NCBI GenBank assembly: GCA_903832735.1
Contig: CAILCO010000045.1
Location: 1-62,248, forward strand
DNA length: 62,248 nucleotides
DNA from: an uncultured Sterolibacterium sp.
GTDB lineage: Bacteria > Pseudomonadota > Gammaproteobacteria > Burkholderiales > Rhodocyclaceae
Direction of reading: 5' to 3'
In this document: piece after piece, positions 24,439 through 34,014 of the stretch
How positions within the stretch are numbered: the stretch's first letter is position 1
Layout: each line of letters opens with the position of its first letter
Translations under genes and position numbers: made by a program
Notes under the pieces: generated by a model
The model's database searches: none
Told to the model about the DNA's origin: nothing
Seen by the model: only the letters and a program-made list of their open reading frames with translations

Positions 24439-25935
24439 ATGAAGCGACTGATAATTGGCGTCAGCGGCGCCACGGCAGCCATTTTCGGCGTGCGCCGCGC
24501 AGCCGCACCCTTATCCCCTGATGAAATCGCCCGTATCGCCGAAAGCGGGGATGGCAAAAGCTCGCCATTGACCCAGTTGCTCTGCGTGCTGCTGCCGCTG
24601 GCATTCTGGTTTGCGCCGCTGGGCATGGCGCCGCTGACTCAGCATGCGCTGGCGATCGTCGGCTTCATGGTGCTGGCGTGGATGACCCAAGTGATGGAGT
24701 TCGCGATCGCCGGCTTCATCGGCTGCTTCCTGTTCTGGGCATTGCATATCACCCGCTTCAATGTCGCCTTCAGCGGCTTCGCCAACGATACGCCCTGGTT
24801 CCTGTTCGCCGCCTTGCTGTTCGGCCGGGTCGCGAGCAAATCCGGCCTCGCGCGGCGGCTCGCGTATTCGATCATGCTGCGCATCGGATCGACCTATTCG
24901 CGGATACTGCTGGGCCTGATCATCACCGATTTCCTGTTGACCTTCATCGTCCCATCCGGCATGGCGCGGGTGGTGATCCTCGCCGCCATCGCCCTGGCCC
25001 TGGTCGAAGCGTTTCAAGCCAAAAAAGGCAGCAATATCGCCTGCGGCATGTTCCTGATCCTGACCTACACCGGCAACCTGTTCGACAAGATGATGCTCGC
25101 CGGCGCGGGCTCGATCACGGCTGCCGGCGCGATGACCAAGTTCGGCGGCGTCGAGGTGCTCTGGGGCGTCTGGCTGCTGGCCTTCCTGCCGGCAAGCATC
25201 GTCACGGTGCTCGCCGCCTGGCGCCTGACGCTGTGGTTCTATCCGCCCGAGCAGAAGGTACTGGCCAACGGCAAGGAGTTCTTTCGCAAGGAACTCGCCG
25301 CGATGGGCCCGTGGTCCACGCTGGAAAAAAAGGCGGCATTGCTCATCGGCACGGCGATCCTGCTCTGGGTCACCGATTTCCTGCACCATCTGCCGCCCGC
25401 GATGATCGGCCTCGGCGCCGGTCTGATCGCCCTGCTGCCGTTCGTCCGGATACTCGAGGAAGAGGACATGCGGACGCTCAACTACATGCCGGTGTTTTTC
25501 GTCGCCACGGCCTTGAGCATGGGCAACGTGCTGGAGGTGACCAAGGGGCTCGACGTGCTCACCACGACGGTGTTCACCGGCATCCAGCCGTATCTCGGGA
25601 ATATCTTCTCGACCACCGCGATCATGTACTGGGCCGGATTCATATACCACTTCTTTCTCGCCAGCGAGATCTCGATGCTCGCCACGTCGATGCCGCTGGT
25701 CATGGAGTACGCCAAATCGCACGGCATCAATGCGCTGATGCTCGGTCTGATGTGGACCTTTTCCGCCGGCGGCAAACTCTTCGCCTATCAATCGGGCGTG
25801 CTGGTCGTCGGTTATTCGTTCGGCTATTTCGAGCAGCGCGACCTGTTGCGCATGGGCTTGTGGCTGACCCTGGTGGAGTTTCTCGTACTGATGCTGATCG
25901 TCCCGTTCTACTGGCCGCTGATCGGCATCTATTGA
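24439..25935 (+). CDS. DASS (SLC13-type) sodium/dicarboxylate symporter with a UbiX-like N-terminal leader
   Basis: A 498-residue transporter with about 12 helices from residue 45. Family-like segments are MVLAWMTQVMEFAIAGFIGC, the Pro-Ser-Gly region FIVPSGMARVVIL, LTYTGNLFDKMMLAGAGS, and a matching second half including FFLASEISMLATSMPLV. It should import a dicarboxylate or aromatic acid with sodium. The first 19 residues (MKRLIIGVSGATAAIFGVR) are not transporter-like; they closely follow the start of the flavin prenyltransferase UbiX (MKRLIVGISGASGAIYGVR in E. coli, from memory). The transporter-like part begins about residue 24. A GAGGAGA ribosome site supports this start. The leader looks like a fusion to a ubiX 5' end. 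Confidence 0.85.
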   Translation: MKRLIIGVSGATAAIFGVRRAAAPLSPDEIARIAESGDGKSSPLTQLLCVLLPLAFWFAPLGMAPLTQHALAIVGFMVLAWMTQVMEFAIAGFIGCFLFWALHITRFNVAFSGFANDTPWFLFAALLFGRVASKSGLARRLAYSIMLRIGSTYSRILLGLIITDFLLTFIVPSGMARVVILAAIALALVEAFQAKKGSNIACGMFLILTYTGNLFDKMMLAGAGSITAAGAMTKFGGVEVLWGVWLLAFLPASIVTVLAAWRLTLWFYPPEQKVLANGKEFFRKELAAMGPWSTLEKKAALLIGTAILLWVTDFLHHLPPAMIGLGAGLIALLPFVRILEEEDMRTLNYMPVFFVATALSMGNVLEVTKGLDVLTTTVFTGIQPYLGNIFSTTAIMYWAGFIYHFFLASEISMLATSMPLVMEYAKSHGINALMLGLMWTFSAGGKLFAYQSGVLVVGYSFGYFEQRDLLRMGLWLTLVEFLVLMLIVPFYWPLIGIY

Positions 25936-25946
25936 GCACGACGTCA

Positions 25947-25966
25947 GCGCCCTAGAGCTAGGGCGC
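25947..25966. terminator. Strong hairpin after the DASS transporter
   Basis: GCGCCCTAG-AG-CTAGGGCGC gives a perfect 9-bp stem, 11 bases after the stop codon. There is no T-run, so it may be a Rho-assisted end, an mRNA-stabilising hairpin or a repeat. Confidence 0.45.
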
Positions 25967-26013
25967 CGTCGCGGCATCGTCCCGGCGCAGACGCGCCGGT
26001 TTCGCTACGTGCT

Positions 26014-29000
26014 ATGCTCCTCGTCATAGTTAAGCAAATGACTATGATCGCCATGCTGAAGCTTTCACGTTTCCTCTCCGAACAGTTTGCCGGCATCCGC
26101 GCAAAGCTGATCGCCATCTTCGTGCTGATCAAGGTGGTGCCGCTGTTCTTGCTCGCCCTGATCGCCTGGAAGGCGACGGAGAATCTGGGCGCGAGCGTCC
26201 TCCAGCGCTCGACGGGCATGGCCGACCAGATGCTCGCCACGATCAGATCGGTGGGCGACAAAGTCACCGAGGATGCCGCCCGTGCCCTGGACGATCGCGG
26301 GCGCGAGAGCCTGGAGCGGGTGACCACCGACAGCGCACGCGCGGTCGCCGCGTTCCTCTACGATCGCGATCAGGATATTCGCCAGGCGGTCGACATCGAA
26401 CCGGGAGTGGCCGCCTATCGCGCCTTCCTGGCCCATCGTCAGCGCCAGTTGTTTGCCCATGGGCCGTGGAAACTGGCTGCCGATGGCAAGCACTGGGAGC
26501 CTGTCGACGCCGAGGGCGTCAATCCGTCGCTGGCCGCCGATGCCAAAGCCGCACTGCGCGACAACACCCGGGACTTCAGCACCCGCCCGCCGGAGTACCT
26601 CGGGCGCCGCGAACTGCGCCCGCTCTACGTCGAGATGAGTTTCGTCGGACTGGATGGCCGCGAGAAGATCAAGGCGACCACCGGTTCGCTGACGGCGCCT
26701 GGCCTGGCCGACGTCCGCGAACGCAGGCAGACCTTCGCCAAGGCGGAAGACTACTGGCGTGAGCTGCGCAAGTTGAAGGCGGGCGAACTATACGTCTCCG
26801 AAGTGATCGGCAGCTATGTCGGCAGCCGCGTGATCGGCCCTTATCTTCCCGAAACGGCGAAGAAGGCCGGCATTGCTTTCACACCGGAACAATCCGCCTA
26901 CGCCGGCACCGAGAATCCGCTCGGCAGGCGTTTCCGCGGGATCGTGCGCTGGGCGGCCCCGGTGGAACGAAACGGCGTGCGCATCGGCTATGTCACGCTG
27001 GCCCTGGACCATGACCACATCCGCCAATTCACCGACAGGATAGCGCCCACCGCGCAACGGTACACGCCGATCTCCGATGCCATCGTCGGCAACTACGCGT
27101 TCATGTGGGACTACAAGGGCCGCGCCATTTCCCACCCGCGCGATTACTTCATTCCCGGCTACAACGACCGGACCGGCTTGCCCGAAACGCCCTGGCTGGA
27201 CCAGTCGCTCTACGCCGCATGGCAAGCATCGGGGAAACCGTCCCACGAATTCCTGGCCGGGACAACCGCGTATCTGGAGCAGTCGCTGAAGAAGAAACCG
27301 GCGGCGGAACTGGTCAAGGCAGGCACGGTGGGACTCGACTGCCGCTACCTAAACTTTTCGCCGCAATGCCAGGGCTGGAACCAATTGACCGAACATGGCG
27401 GCTCGGGATCCTTCGCCATTTTCTTCGGCGGACTGTGGAAGCTCACCACGGCTGCGACCATTCCCTACTACACCGGTCAATACGGCAGGAGCCCGCGCGG
27501 CTTCGGCTTCGTCACCATCGGTGCCAACGTCGATGACTTCCACCAGGCCGCGATCAGATCCAAGGAGAAAATCAGCGGCATCATCGAGCAGAAGGATGGT
27601 GAATTCAAGCAGGAGAGGTCGTCGCTGATCAAAGCCATCGACGACACGCTGGCGCACACCACCTGGCAGTTGCTGATCTCCACCACCTTGATGATGCTGA
27701 TCGTCATCGGCATCGCCATCAAGATCGCGGGCATCCTGACCCGACGCATCACCGTCATCGTCGAAGGCATCCGCCGCTTCCAGGAAGGCGATCATGGTTC
27801 TCGCCTGGCAGTCAGAACGCATGACGAAATGGGCGAACTCGCCGCCTCGTTCAACCGGATGGCGGACGCCGTCCAGGTATCCTTCGCCGGCATGAGCCGC
27901 GAACTGCAGACGCGCCGGCTGGCCGAGGAGCAGTTGCGCATCGCCGCCACCTCGTTCGAGGCGCAGGAAGGCATGACCATCACCGATGCCAGCGGTGTCA
28001 TCCTGCGGGTCAACCGGGCCTTCGTTGAAATCACCGGTTATGGCGCGGATGAGGCGATAGGCCGGAATCCGCGGATACTGCGTTCGGGTCGCCACGATGC
28101 CGGCTTTTATACCGCGATGTGGGCGGGCATCGCTGGCACCGGTTCATGGCAGGGTGAAATCTGGAACAAGCGCAAGAACGGTGAAGTCTACCCGAGCTGG
28201 CTGTCCATCACCGCGGTCAAAGGGGAGGATGGCGCCGTCACTCATTACGTCGGTTCCTTCACCGACATCACGACGCGCAAGACGGCGGAAGAGGAGATCG
28301 CGCATCTGGCCTTCTACGATCAACTGACCAAACTGCCCAACCGCCGATTGATGCTCGATCGCCTGGGCCAGGCCTTGACCAGCAGCATGCGCCATGCAAG
28401 ACATGGCGCCCTGATGCTGATCGATCTGGATCACTTCAAGACGCTCAACGACACGCTCGGGCACGCGGTCGGCGACCAGTTGCTGGTCGGTGCGGCGTCA
28501 CGCCTCGTGTCGTGCATACGCGAAGGCGATACCGTCGCCCGTCTGGGCGGCGACGAATTCGTGGTGATACTCGAAGCACTCAGCGAAGACGAACAGGCAG
28601 CGGTGCAGGCAGAGAGCGTGGCCGAAAAGATACAGACGACACTTGCCGATCCCTATCTTCTCGATGTCGCCCTGGAAGGCACGGAACGGATCAGCCGCAG
28701 TTACCTCTGCACGGCGAGCATCGGCATCACCCTGTTTCGCGACCACTCGGTCACTGCCGACGAACTGATGAAGCGTGCCGACACCGCCATGTACCAGGCC
28801 AAGGCTGCGGGTCGCAACACCCTGCGTTTCTTCGATCCCGAAATGCAGTCCGTGATCCAGGCGCGGGCCGCCCTGGAAGTCGATCTGCACGAAGCCCTCG
28901 CCCAGCAGCAATTCCTGCTCTACTACCAGGCGCAGGTCGATGCCGCAGGCCGGGTGACCGGCGCCGAGGCCCTGGTGCGCTGGCAGCACCCGGTGCGGGG

Positions 29001-29631
29001 TCTGGTCTCGCCGATGGAGTTCATTCCCCTGGCCGAGGAAACCGGTCTGATCCTGCCGATAGGCTACTGGGTGCTGAAAACCGCCTGCAGCCATTTGGCG
29101 GCCTGGGCCGGCCAGGCGGAAATGTCCCAGCTCACGGTCGCAGTCAATGTCAGCGCCCGGCAGTTCCACGACAGCAACTTCCTGGACATGGTGCAACTGG
29201 TGCTCGAGCAGACCGGCGCGAACCCGGGACGCCTGAAGCTGGAACTGACCGAAAGCCTGCTCGTGGAAAACGTCACGGCGACGATAGAGAAGATGTCCGC
29301 GTTGAAGAGCAAGGGCGTCGGATTTTCTCTCGACGATTTCGGCACCGGCTATTCGTCCTTGTCCTACCTCAAGCGACTGCCGCTGGATCAATTGAAGATC
29401 GACCAGAGTTTTGTCCGAGACATCCTCACCGACCCGAATGATGCGTCGATTGCCAAGACCATCGTGGCCCTGGCCCAGAGCCTGGGCTTGGAGGTCATCG
29501 CGGAGGGTGTCGAGACGGCGGCGCAAAGAGACTTCCTGGGCAGTTCCGGCTGCCATGCCTACCAGGGCTATTTCTTCAGCCGGCCGCTGCCGCTGGAAGA
29601 ATTCGAGGCGTTCGTGAAGCGCAGTCTGTGA
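26014..29631 (+). CDS. Membrane GGDEF-EAL protein with large periplasmic sensor, HAMP and PAS
   Basis: Up to 1205 residues. The 5' end is uncertain: ATG codons at 26014, 26038 and 26053 are possible and none has a clear ribosome site; TATGCT around 26013 could be a minus-10 box, favouring a later start. Membrane helix about 30-52, periplasmic sensor about 55-545, helix about 548-572, HAMP to about 625, PAS about 640-760. The diguanylate cyclase domain has RLGGDEF at residues 843-849. The EAL domain has EALVRW at 985, and DDFGTGYSSL and the late EGVE motif are intact. Both making and breaking cyclic di-GMP are possible. The signal is unknown. Confidence 0.92.
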   Translation: MLLVIVKQMTMIAMLKLSRFLSEQFAGIRAKLIAIFVLIKVVPLFLLALIAWKATENLGASVLQRSTGMADQMLATIRSVGDKVTEDAARALDDRGRESLERVTTDSARAVAAFLYDRDQDIRQAVDIEPGVAAYRAFLAHRQRQLFAHGPWKLAADGKHWEPVDAEGVNPSLAADAKAALRDNTRDFSTRPPEYLGRRELRPLYVEMSFVGLDGREKIKATTGSLTAPGLADVRERRQTFAKAEDYWRELRKLKAGELYVSEVIGSYVGSRVIGPYLPETAKKAGIAFTPEQSAYAGTENPLGRRFRGIVRWAAPVERNGVRIGYVTLALDHDHIRQFTDRIAPTAQRYTPISDAIVGNYAFMWDYKGRAISHPRDYFIPGYNDRTGLPETPWLDQSLYAAWQASGKPSHEFLAGTTAYLEQSLKKKPAAELVKAGTVGLDCRYLNFSPQCQGWNQLTEHGGSGSFAIFFGGLWKLTTAATIPYYTGQYGRSPRGFGFVTIGANVDDFHQAAIRSKEKISGIIEQKDGEFKQERSSLIKAIDDTLAHTTWQLLISTTLMMLIVIGIAIKIAGILTRRITVIVEGIRRFQEGDHGSRLAVRTHDEMGELAASFNRMADAVQVSFAGMSRELQTRRLAEEQLRIAATSFEAQEGMTITDASGVILRVNRAFVEITGYGADEAIGRNPRILRSGRHDAGFYTAMWAGIAGTGSWQGEIWNKRKNGEVYPSWLSITAVKGEDGAVTHYVGSFTDITTRKTAEEEIAHLAFYDQLTKLPNRRLMLDRLGQALTSSMRHARHGALMLIDLDHFKTLNDTLGHAVGDQLLVGAASRLVSCIREGDTVARLGGDEFVVILEALSEDEQAAVQAESVAEKIQTTLADPYLLDVALEGTERISRSYLCTASIGITLFRDHSVTADELMKRADTAMYQAKAAGRNTLRFFDPEMQSVIQARAALEVDLHEALAQQQFLLYYQAQVDAAGRVTGAEALVRWQHPVRGLVSPMEFIPLAEETGLILPIGYWVLKTACSHLAAWAGQAEMSQLTVAVNVSARQFHDSNFLDMVQLVLEQTGANPGRLKLELTESLLVENVTATIEKMSALKSKGVGFSLDDFGTGYSSLSYLKRLPLDQLKIDQSFVRDILTDPNDASIAKTIVALAQSLGLEVIAEGVETAAQRDFLGSSGCHAYQGYFFSRPLPLEEFEAFVKRSL

Positions 29632-29644
29632 TCCTGTTGCAGAC

Positions 29645-30394
29645 TCAGAACGGCAGGCTGAGAATGGCTTTCAGGGTCCACGCGTTCGAGCCGGCGGTCC
29701 AGCCGTGTCCGACACCGAAATTGACTTCGCGGCCGGCAACGACGGTGTCCACGGTCAGATAGGTTTCCTGGACCTGACTGGTCAGGTGATCGAGCGCGCC
29801 GAACTCTGAATAATGTTCGATGTTGATCCAGCTCTCTGCCGCCAGCCTGCGGCCCACCTTGAAGGCCGGCGAAAAGTCGGCGCGTTGTGCATCGCCGGAC
29901 AGGGCCGTGCCGATGATCGGATTCAGCGTCAGATTCCAGTTCTCGGTCTTGTAGCCGAGTATCGGGCGCAGCTCCAGGTTCCAGTGCTGCTCGTCGGTGC
30001 GCCGCGAACTGTAGCCGATCTCGCCGTTGACGCCCCAGTACCCGCCATGTTCGGCATGGTCCGCCATATATTTCAGGCGCAGCTTCGCGCCTTCCCCGTA
30101 CCAGGTGCCGCCGGGTGCTCGGATCACCGGCAGATAGAAGCCCCCTTCCCAGTTTTTGTCCAGGCCGTAGCCCCATTCCGCAGTCAGGCGGAAATCGTGC
30201 TGGGCCGGGATCTGGCCGCTGTAGGCCGGCAGCTTGAGACCGGAAGGGACGGTGTTGAGGTGCACCTCGAGCGTGGTTTCGCCGGGTTTGTTGATCGCCT
30301 CGTCATAGACCTGGATCTCGTCGCTGGAGGCCGCGTGCGCGCCGAAACAGACCAGCGCCGCGCAGTAGAGTAGTGCAGATCGGTGATTGAACAT
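29645..30394 (-). CDS. Putative outer-membrane protein of unknown function
   Basis: A 249-residue protein from the ATG at 30394, which follows GAGGGAGA; the frame stays open upstream but that extension is low-complexity. A signal peptide covers residues 1-21 (ALVCFGAHA). The mature part alternates polar and apolar residues with many Trp/Tyr/Gly (WGYGLDKNWEGGFYLPVI, LRPILGYKTENWNLTLNPII) and ends in LSLPF, as in small beta-barrels. I recognise no specific family. It is divergent from mfd with about 110 bases between. Confidence 0.65.
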   Translation of the reverse strand: MFNHRSALLYCAALVCFGAHAASSDEIQVYDEAINKPGETTLEVHLNTVPSGLKLPAYSGQIPAQHDFRLTAEWGYGLDKNWEGGFYLPVIRAPGGTWYGEGAKLRLKYMADHAEHGGYWGVNGEIGYSSRRTDEQHWNLELRPILGYKTENWNLTLNPIIGTALSGDAQRADFSPAFKVGRRLAAESWINIEHYSEFGALDHLTSQVQETYLTVDTVVAGREVNFGVGHGWTAGSNAWTLKAILSLPF

Positions 30395-30465
30395 GTTCTC
30401 CCTCAGCTTGGACGACATTCCGCAGTCCCCGATTCTGTCACAAGCGTCGCTGCCGGCAAACCCGC

Positions 30466-30471
30466 TATAAT
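30466..30471 (+). promoter_or_regulatory. Minus-10 box of mfd
   Basis: TATAAT lies 35 bases before the GTG start of mfd in the context CCCGCTATAATTC. No clear minus-35 box is seen. Confidence 0.5.
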
Positions 30472-30506
30472 TCTTCTCCCTCCGGCGCAACACGCTCGCA
30501 CCCCCA

Positions 30507-33500
30507 GTGGCAACCCCCGTCGCAACCCCCGTAAACCTCCCGCCTGCCGCGCTGCCGCCGCTGCCCAAACCCGGCATGCGCCTGGATCTGGCCATGCCCG
30601 CGGGCGCCGGTGATGCCCTGACGCTGGCGCAACTGGCCCGCCCGGGCAAGCTGCTTCTGGGCATCGCCGCCAGCCCGCTAGACGCCCAGCGCCTGCAGGA
30701 AGAGATCCTCTGGTTCGCGCCCGGCCTGCGCGTGCATCTGCTGCCCGACTGGGAGACGCTGCCCTACGACAGCTTCTCGCCGCATCAGGATCTGATCTCC
30801 GAGCGACTGGCCACGCTCTATGCCGTTTCGCGCAACGAATGCGACGTGCTGCTGACGGCGGCGACGACGGCCCTGACCCGGCTGCCACCGCCCGCCTTCC
30901 TCGCCGCCCACACCTTCTTCCTCAAGCAGGGCGAGCCTCTGGCGGTGGACAAACTGCGCGCGCAACTGACGCTGGGCGGCTACCAGCATGTGACGCAGGT
31001 GGTGGCACCGGGCGAGTTCTGCGTCCGCGGCGGCCTGATCGACCTGTTTCCCATGGGCACCGCCCTGCCCTACCGCATCGATCTGTTCGACGAGGAAATC
31101 GAGAGCATCCGCACCTTCGATGTCGACACCCAGCGCACCGTCTATCCGGTGCCGGAGATCCGCATGCTGCCGGCGCGCGAATTCCCGCTCGACGAAGCCG
31201 GCCGCACGCATTTCCGCCAGCGCTTCCGCGAGACCTTCGAAGGCGACGCCTCGCGCGTCGCCCTGTACAAGGATGTTTCCAACGGCATCGCCGCCGCCGG
31301 CATAGAATATTTTCTGCCGCTGTTCTTCGATGCCACCGCCACCCTGTTCGATTTCCTGCCCGACGAAGTCTTGCTGCTGCTCCATGGCGACGTGCCCGGC
31401 GCGATCGAGGAATTCTGGCGCGACACCAGGAGCCGCTACGCCTTTCTCGGCGGCGACAGGAGCCGGCCGCTGCTGCCGCCGGAGGAACTGTTCCTGTCGC
31501 AAGAGCAGTTCTTCCTCGCGGCGCAGAAATTCGCCTGCATCAGGATCAAGCCCGGCGCAAGCGGCGTCAGCGGCGCCGTTGAAGAAGCCGGGACCAGCGT
31601 GCTGCCGGCGCTGGCCGTCGATCGCCGCGCAGACTCTCCGCTGGCCGCGTTGCAAGGTTTCCTCTCGGTCTTTCCCGGGCGCGTGCTGCTGCTCGCGGAG
31701 AGCGCCGGCAGGCGTGGCACGATCCTCGAATACCTGGCGGAGCATGGCCTCGCACCTACGGCCTGCGCCGACTTCGGCGCATTCATCGGCAGCAGCGAGC
31801 GCTTCATGCTCGGCGTTGCGCCGCTCTCCGGCGGCTTCATCCTGGAAGATGCAGCCGCATCCACACCATCCGCGAAGCTCGCGCTGATCACCGAGAACGA
31901 GCTCTATGCCGCCACCGCGAGATCGAGAAGCGCCGGCAGCCGGCGCTCCGACCTGCGCCGCAGCAATCTCGAAGGCTGGCTGCGCGACCTCTCGGAACTG
32001 CGCATCAATGACCCGGTCGTCCATGAGCAGCACGGCATCGGCCGCTATCTCGGTCTGGCCCATCTGGACATGGGCGAAGGCGAAACGGAATTCCTCCATC
32101 TCGAATATGCCGGCGGCGACACGCTCTACGTGCCGGTGGCGCAACTGCATCTGATTTCCCGCTACAGCGGCGCCGATCCCGAGACTCTGGAACTGCACCG
32201 GCTGGGCAGCGGCCAGTGGGAGAGAGCGAAGAAGAAGGCAGCGCTCCAGGTGCGCGACACCGCCGCCGAACTGCTCCATCTCTATGCCCAGCGCGCCGCC
32301 CGTCATGGCCACAAGTTCGACTTCAAGCAGCATGAACTGGAGGCCTTCGCCGACGGCTTCGGTTTCGAGGAAACGCCCGACCAGCGATCGGCCATCGATG
32401 CCGTGATCGCCGACATGAAATCCGGCAAGCCGATGGACCGACTGGTCTGCGGCGACGTCGGCTTCGGCAAGACCGAGGTGGCGCTGCGCGCTTCCTTCGT
32501 CGCCGTCGCCGATGGCAAGCAGGTCGCGGTGCTCTGCCCGACCACGCTCTTGGCCGAGCAACACTTCAATACCTTCTCCGACCGTTACGCCGACTGGCCG
32601 GTGAAGATCGCCGAGATCTCGCGCTTTCGCAGCGAGAAGGAACAGAAGCAGGCCATCCTCGACTTGGCCGCCGGCAAGATCGACATCCTGATCGGCACCC
32701 ACCGATTGCTCCAGAAGGACGTCGCCTTCTCGCGCTTGGGGCTGGTCATCATCGACGAGGAGCACCGCTTCGGCGTACGGCAGAAGGAAGCGCTGAAGTC
32801 ATTGCGCGCCGAAGTCGATGTCCTGACCTTGACCGCCACCCCGATCCCGCGCACCCTTGGCCTGTCGCTCGAAGGACTGCGCGACTTCTCGGTGATCGCC
32901 ACGGCGCCGGCCAGGCGGCTGGCGATCAAGACCTTCGTCGCGCGCTGGTCGACCGGGCTGGTGCGCGAAGCCTGCCTGCGCGAATTCAAGCGCGGTGGCC
33001 AGGTCTATTTCCTGCACAACGAAGTCGACACCATCGCCAACATGGGCGAACGGCTGCAGAAGCTCTTGCCCGAAGCGCGCATCGTCATCGGCCACGGCCA
33101 GTTGCCCGAACGCGAACTGGAGCGCGTGATGCGCGAATTCACCCAGCAGAAGCACAACCTCCTGCTGTGCACCACGATCATCGAGACCGGCATCGACAAT
33201 CCCCACGCCAATACCATCGTCATCCACCGCGCCGACAAGTTCGGCCTGGCTCAACTGCACCAATTGCGTGGCCGCGTCGGCCGCTCCCACCACCAGGCCT
33301 ACGCCTACCTGCTGACCCACGAGGACGCCAAACCCTCGGCGCAGGCGGGCAAGCGGCTGGAGGCAATCCAGATGATGGAGGAACTGGGCTCGGGCTTCTT
33401 CCTGGCGATGCACGACCTGGAGATCCGCGGCGCCGGCGAAGTGCTCGGCGAATCGCAAAGCGGCGAGATCCACGAGATCGGTTTCGCGCTGTACACGACG

Positions 33501-34013
33501 ATGCTGAACGCCGCGGTGAAGTCGCTCCAGGCGGGCAAGGAGCCGGACCTCGCCCAGCCCTTCGACAGCGCATCGACCATCGACCTGCATGAACCGGCGC
33601 TCTTGCCCAGCGACTATTGCGCCGACGTCCATGAGCGCCTGACGCTCTACAAGCGCCTGGCCAACGCCGACAGTGCCGAGGAGTTGCAGGAACTGCAGGA
33701 GGAACTGATCGACCGCTTCGGCGAGCCGCCGGCGCAGGCCCGGGCGCTCCTCGAAACCCACAAGCTGCGCGTCCTGGCGCGGCCGCTGGGCATCGTCAAG
33801 ATCGATGCCAGCGCGCACGCGATACAATTGCAGTTTGTGCCCTTCACCGCCAGCCCGCCGCCTTTCGATCCCGCCCGGATCATCGCCCTGCTGCAGCAGG
33901 ACAGAAATTTCAAGCTCGCCGGACCGGAAAAGCTGAGCTGGAAGCATGAGACTCGCGACCTCACGGAGCGCGCATTGGCGGTACGCGAATTACTGAAGAA
34001 ATTGAAAGGTTGA
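30507..34013 (+). CDS. mfd: Transcription-repair coupling factor
   Basis: A 1168-residue protein, the usual Mfd length. The GTG at 30507 is the best start in frame. It displaces RNA polymerase stalled at DNA damage and recruits UvrA. Visible parts are the UvrB-homology region (residues about 65-260, LPDWETLPYDSFSPHQDLISERL), the polymerase-interaction domain with HLEYAGGDTLYVPVAQLHLI near 540, the helicase core with Walker A GDVGFGKTEVALRA near 650 and the DEEH box IDEEHRFGVRQKE near 750, motif VI LRGRVGRSHHQAYAYLL near 915, and the C-terminal TRCF domain. Its stop is 1 base before the aroG start. Confidence 0.97.
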   Translation: MATPVATPVNLPPAALPPLPKPGMRLDLAMPAGAGDALTLAQLARPGKLLLGIAASPLDAQRLQEEILWFAPGLRVHLLPDWETLPYDSFSPHQDLISERLATLYAVSRNECDVLLTAATTALTRLPPPAFLAAHTFFLKQGEPLAVDKLRAQLTLGGYQHVTQVVAPGEFCVRGGLIDLFPMGTALPYRIDLFDEEIESIRTFDVDTQRTVYPVPEIRMLPAREFPLDEAGRTHFRQRFRETFEGDASRVALYKDVSNGIAAAGIEYFLPLFFDATATLFDFLPDEVLLLLHGDVPGAIEEFWRDTRSRYAFLGGDRSRPLLPPEELFLSQEQFFLAAQKFACIRIKPGASGVSGAVEEAGTSVLPALAVDRRADSPLAALQGFLSVFPGRVLLLAESAGRRGTILEYLAEHGLAPTACADFGAFIGSSERFMLGVAPLSGGFILEDAAASTPSAKLALITENELYAATARSRSAGSRRSDLRRSNLEGWLRDLSELRINDPVVHEQHGIGRYLGLAHLDMGEGETEFLHLEYAGGDTLYVPVAQLHLISRYSGADPETLELHRLGSGQWERAKKKAALQVRDTAAELLHLYAQRAARHGHKFDFKQHELEAFADGFGFEETPDQRSAIDAVIADMKSGKPMDRLVCGDVGFGKTEVALRASFVAVADGKQVAVLCPTTLLAEQHFNTFSDRYADWPVKIAEISRFRSEKEQKQAILDLAAGKIDILIGTHRLLQKDVAFSRLGLVIIDEEHRFGVRQKEALKSLRAEVDVLTLTATPIPRTLGLSLEGLRDFSVIATAPARRLAIKTFVARWSTGLVREACLREFKRGGQVYFLHNEVDTIANMGERLQKLLPEARIVIGHGQLPERELERVMREFTQQKHNLLLCTTIIETGIDNPHANTIVIHRADKFGLAQLHQLRGRVGRSHHQAYAYLLTHEDAKPSAQAGKRLEAIQMMEELGSGFFLAMHDLEIRGAGEVLGESQSGEIHEIGFALYTTMLNAAVKSLQAGKEPDLAQPFDSASTIDLHEPALLPSDYCADVHERLTLYKRLANADSAEELQELQEELIDRFGEPPAQARALLETHKLRVLARPLGIVKIDASAHAIQLQFVPFTASPPPFDPARIIALLQQDRNFKLAGPEKLSWKHETRDLTERALAVRELLKKLKG

Positions 34014-34014
34014 T

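Noticed and set aside
30678-32765. Minus-strand open frame of 695 codons within mfd
   Set aside because: Antisense to the Mfd helicase motifs, no recognisable domain.
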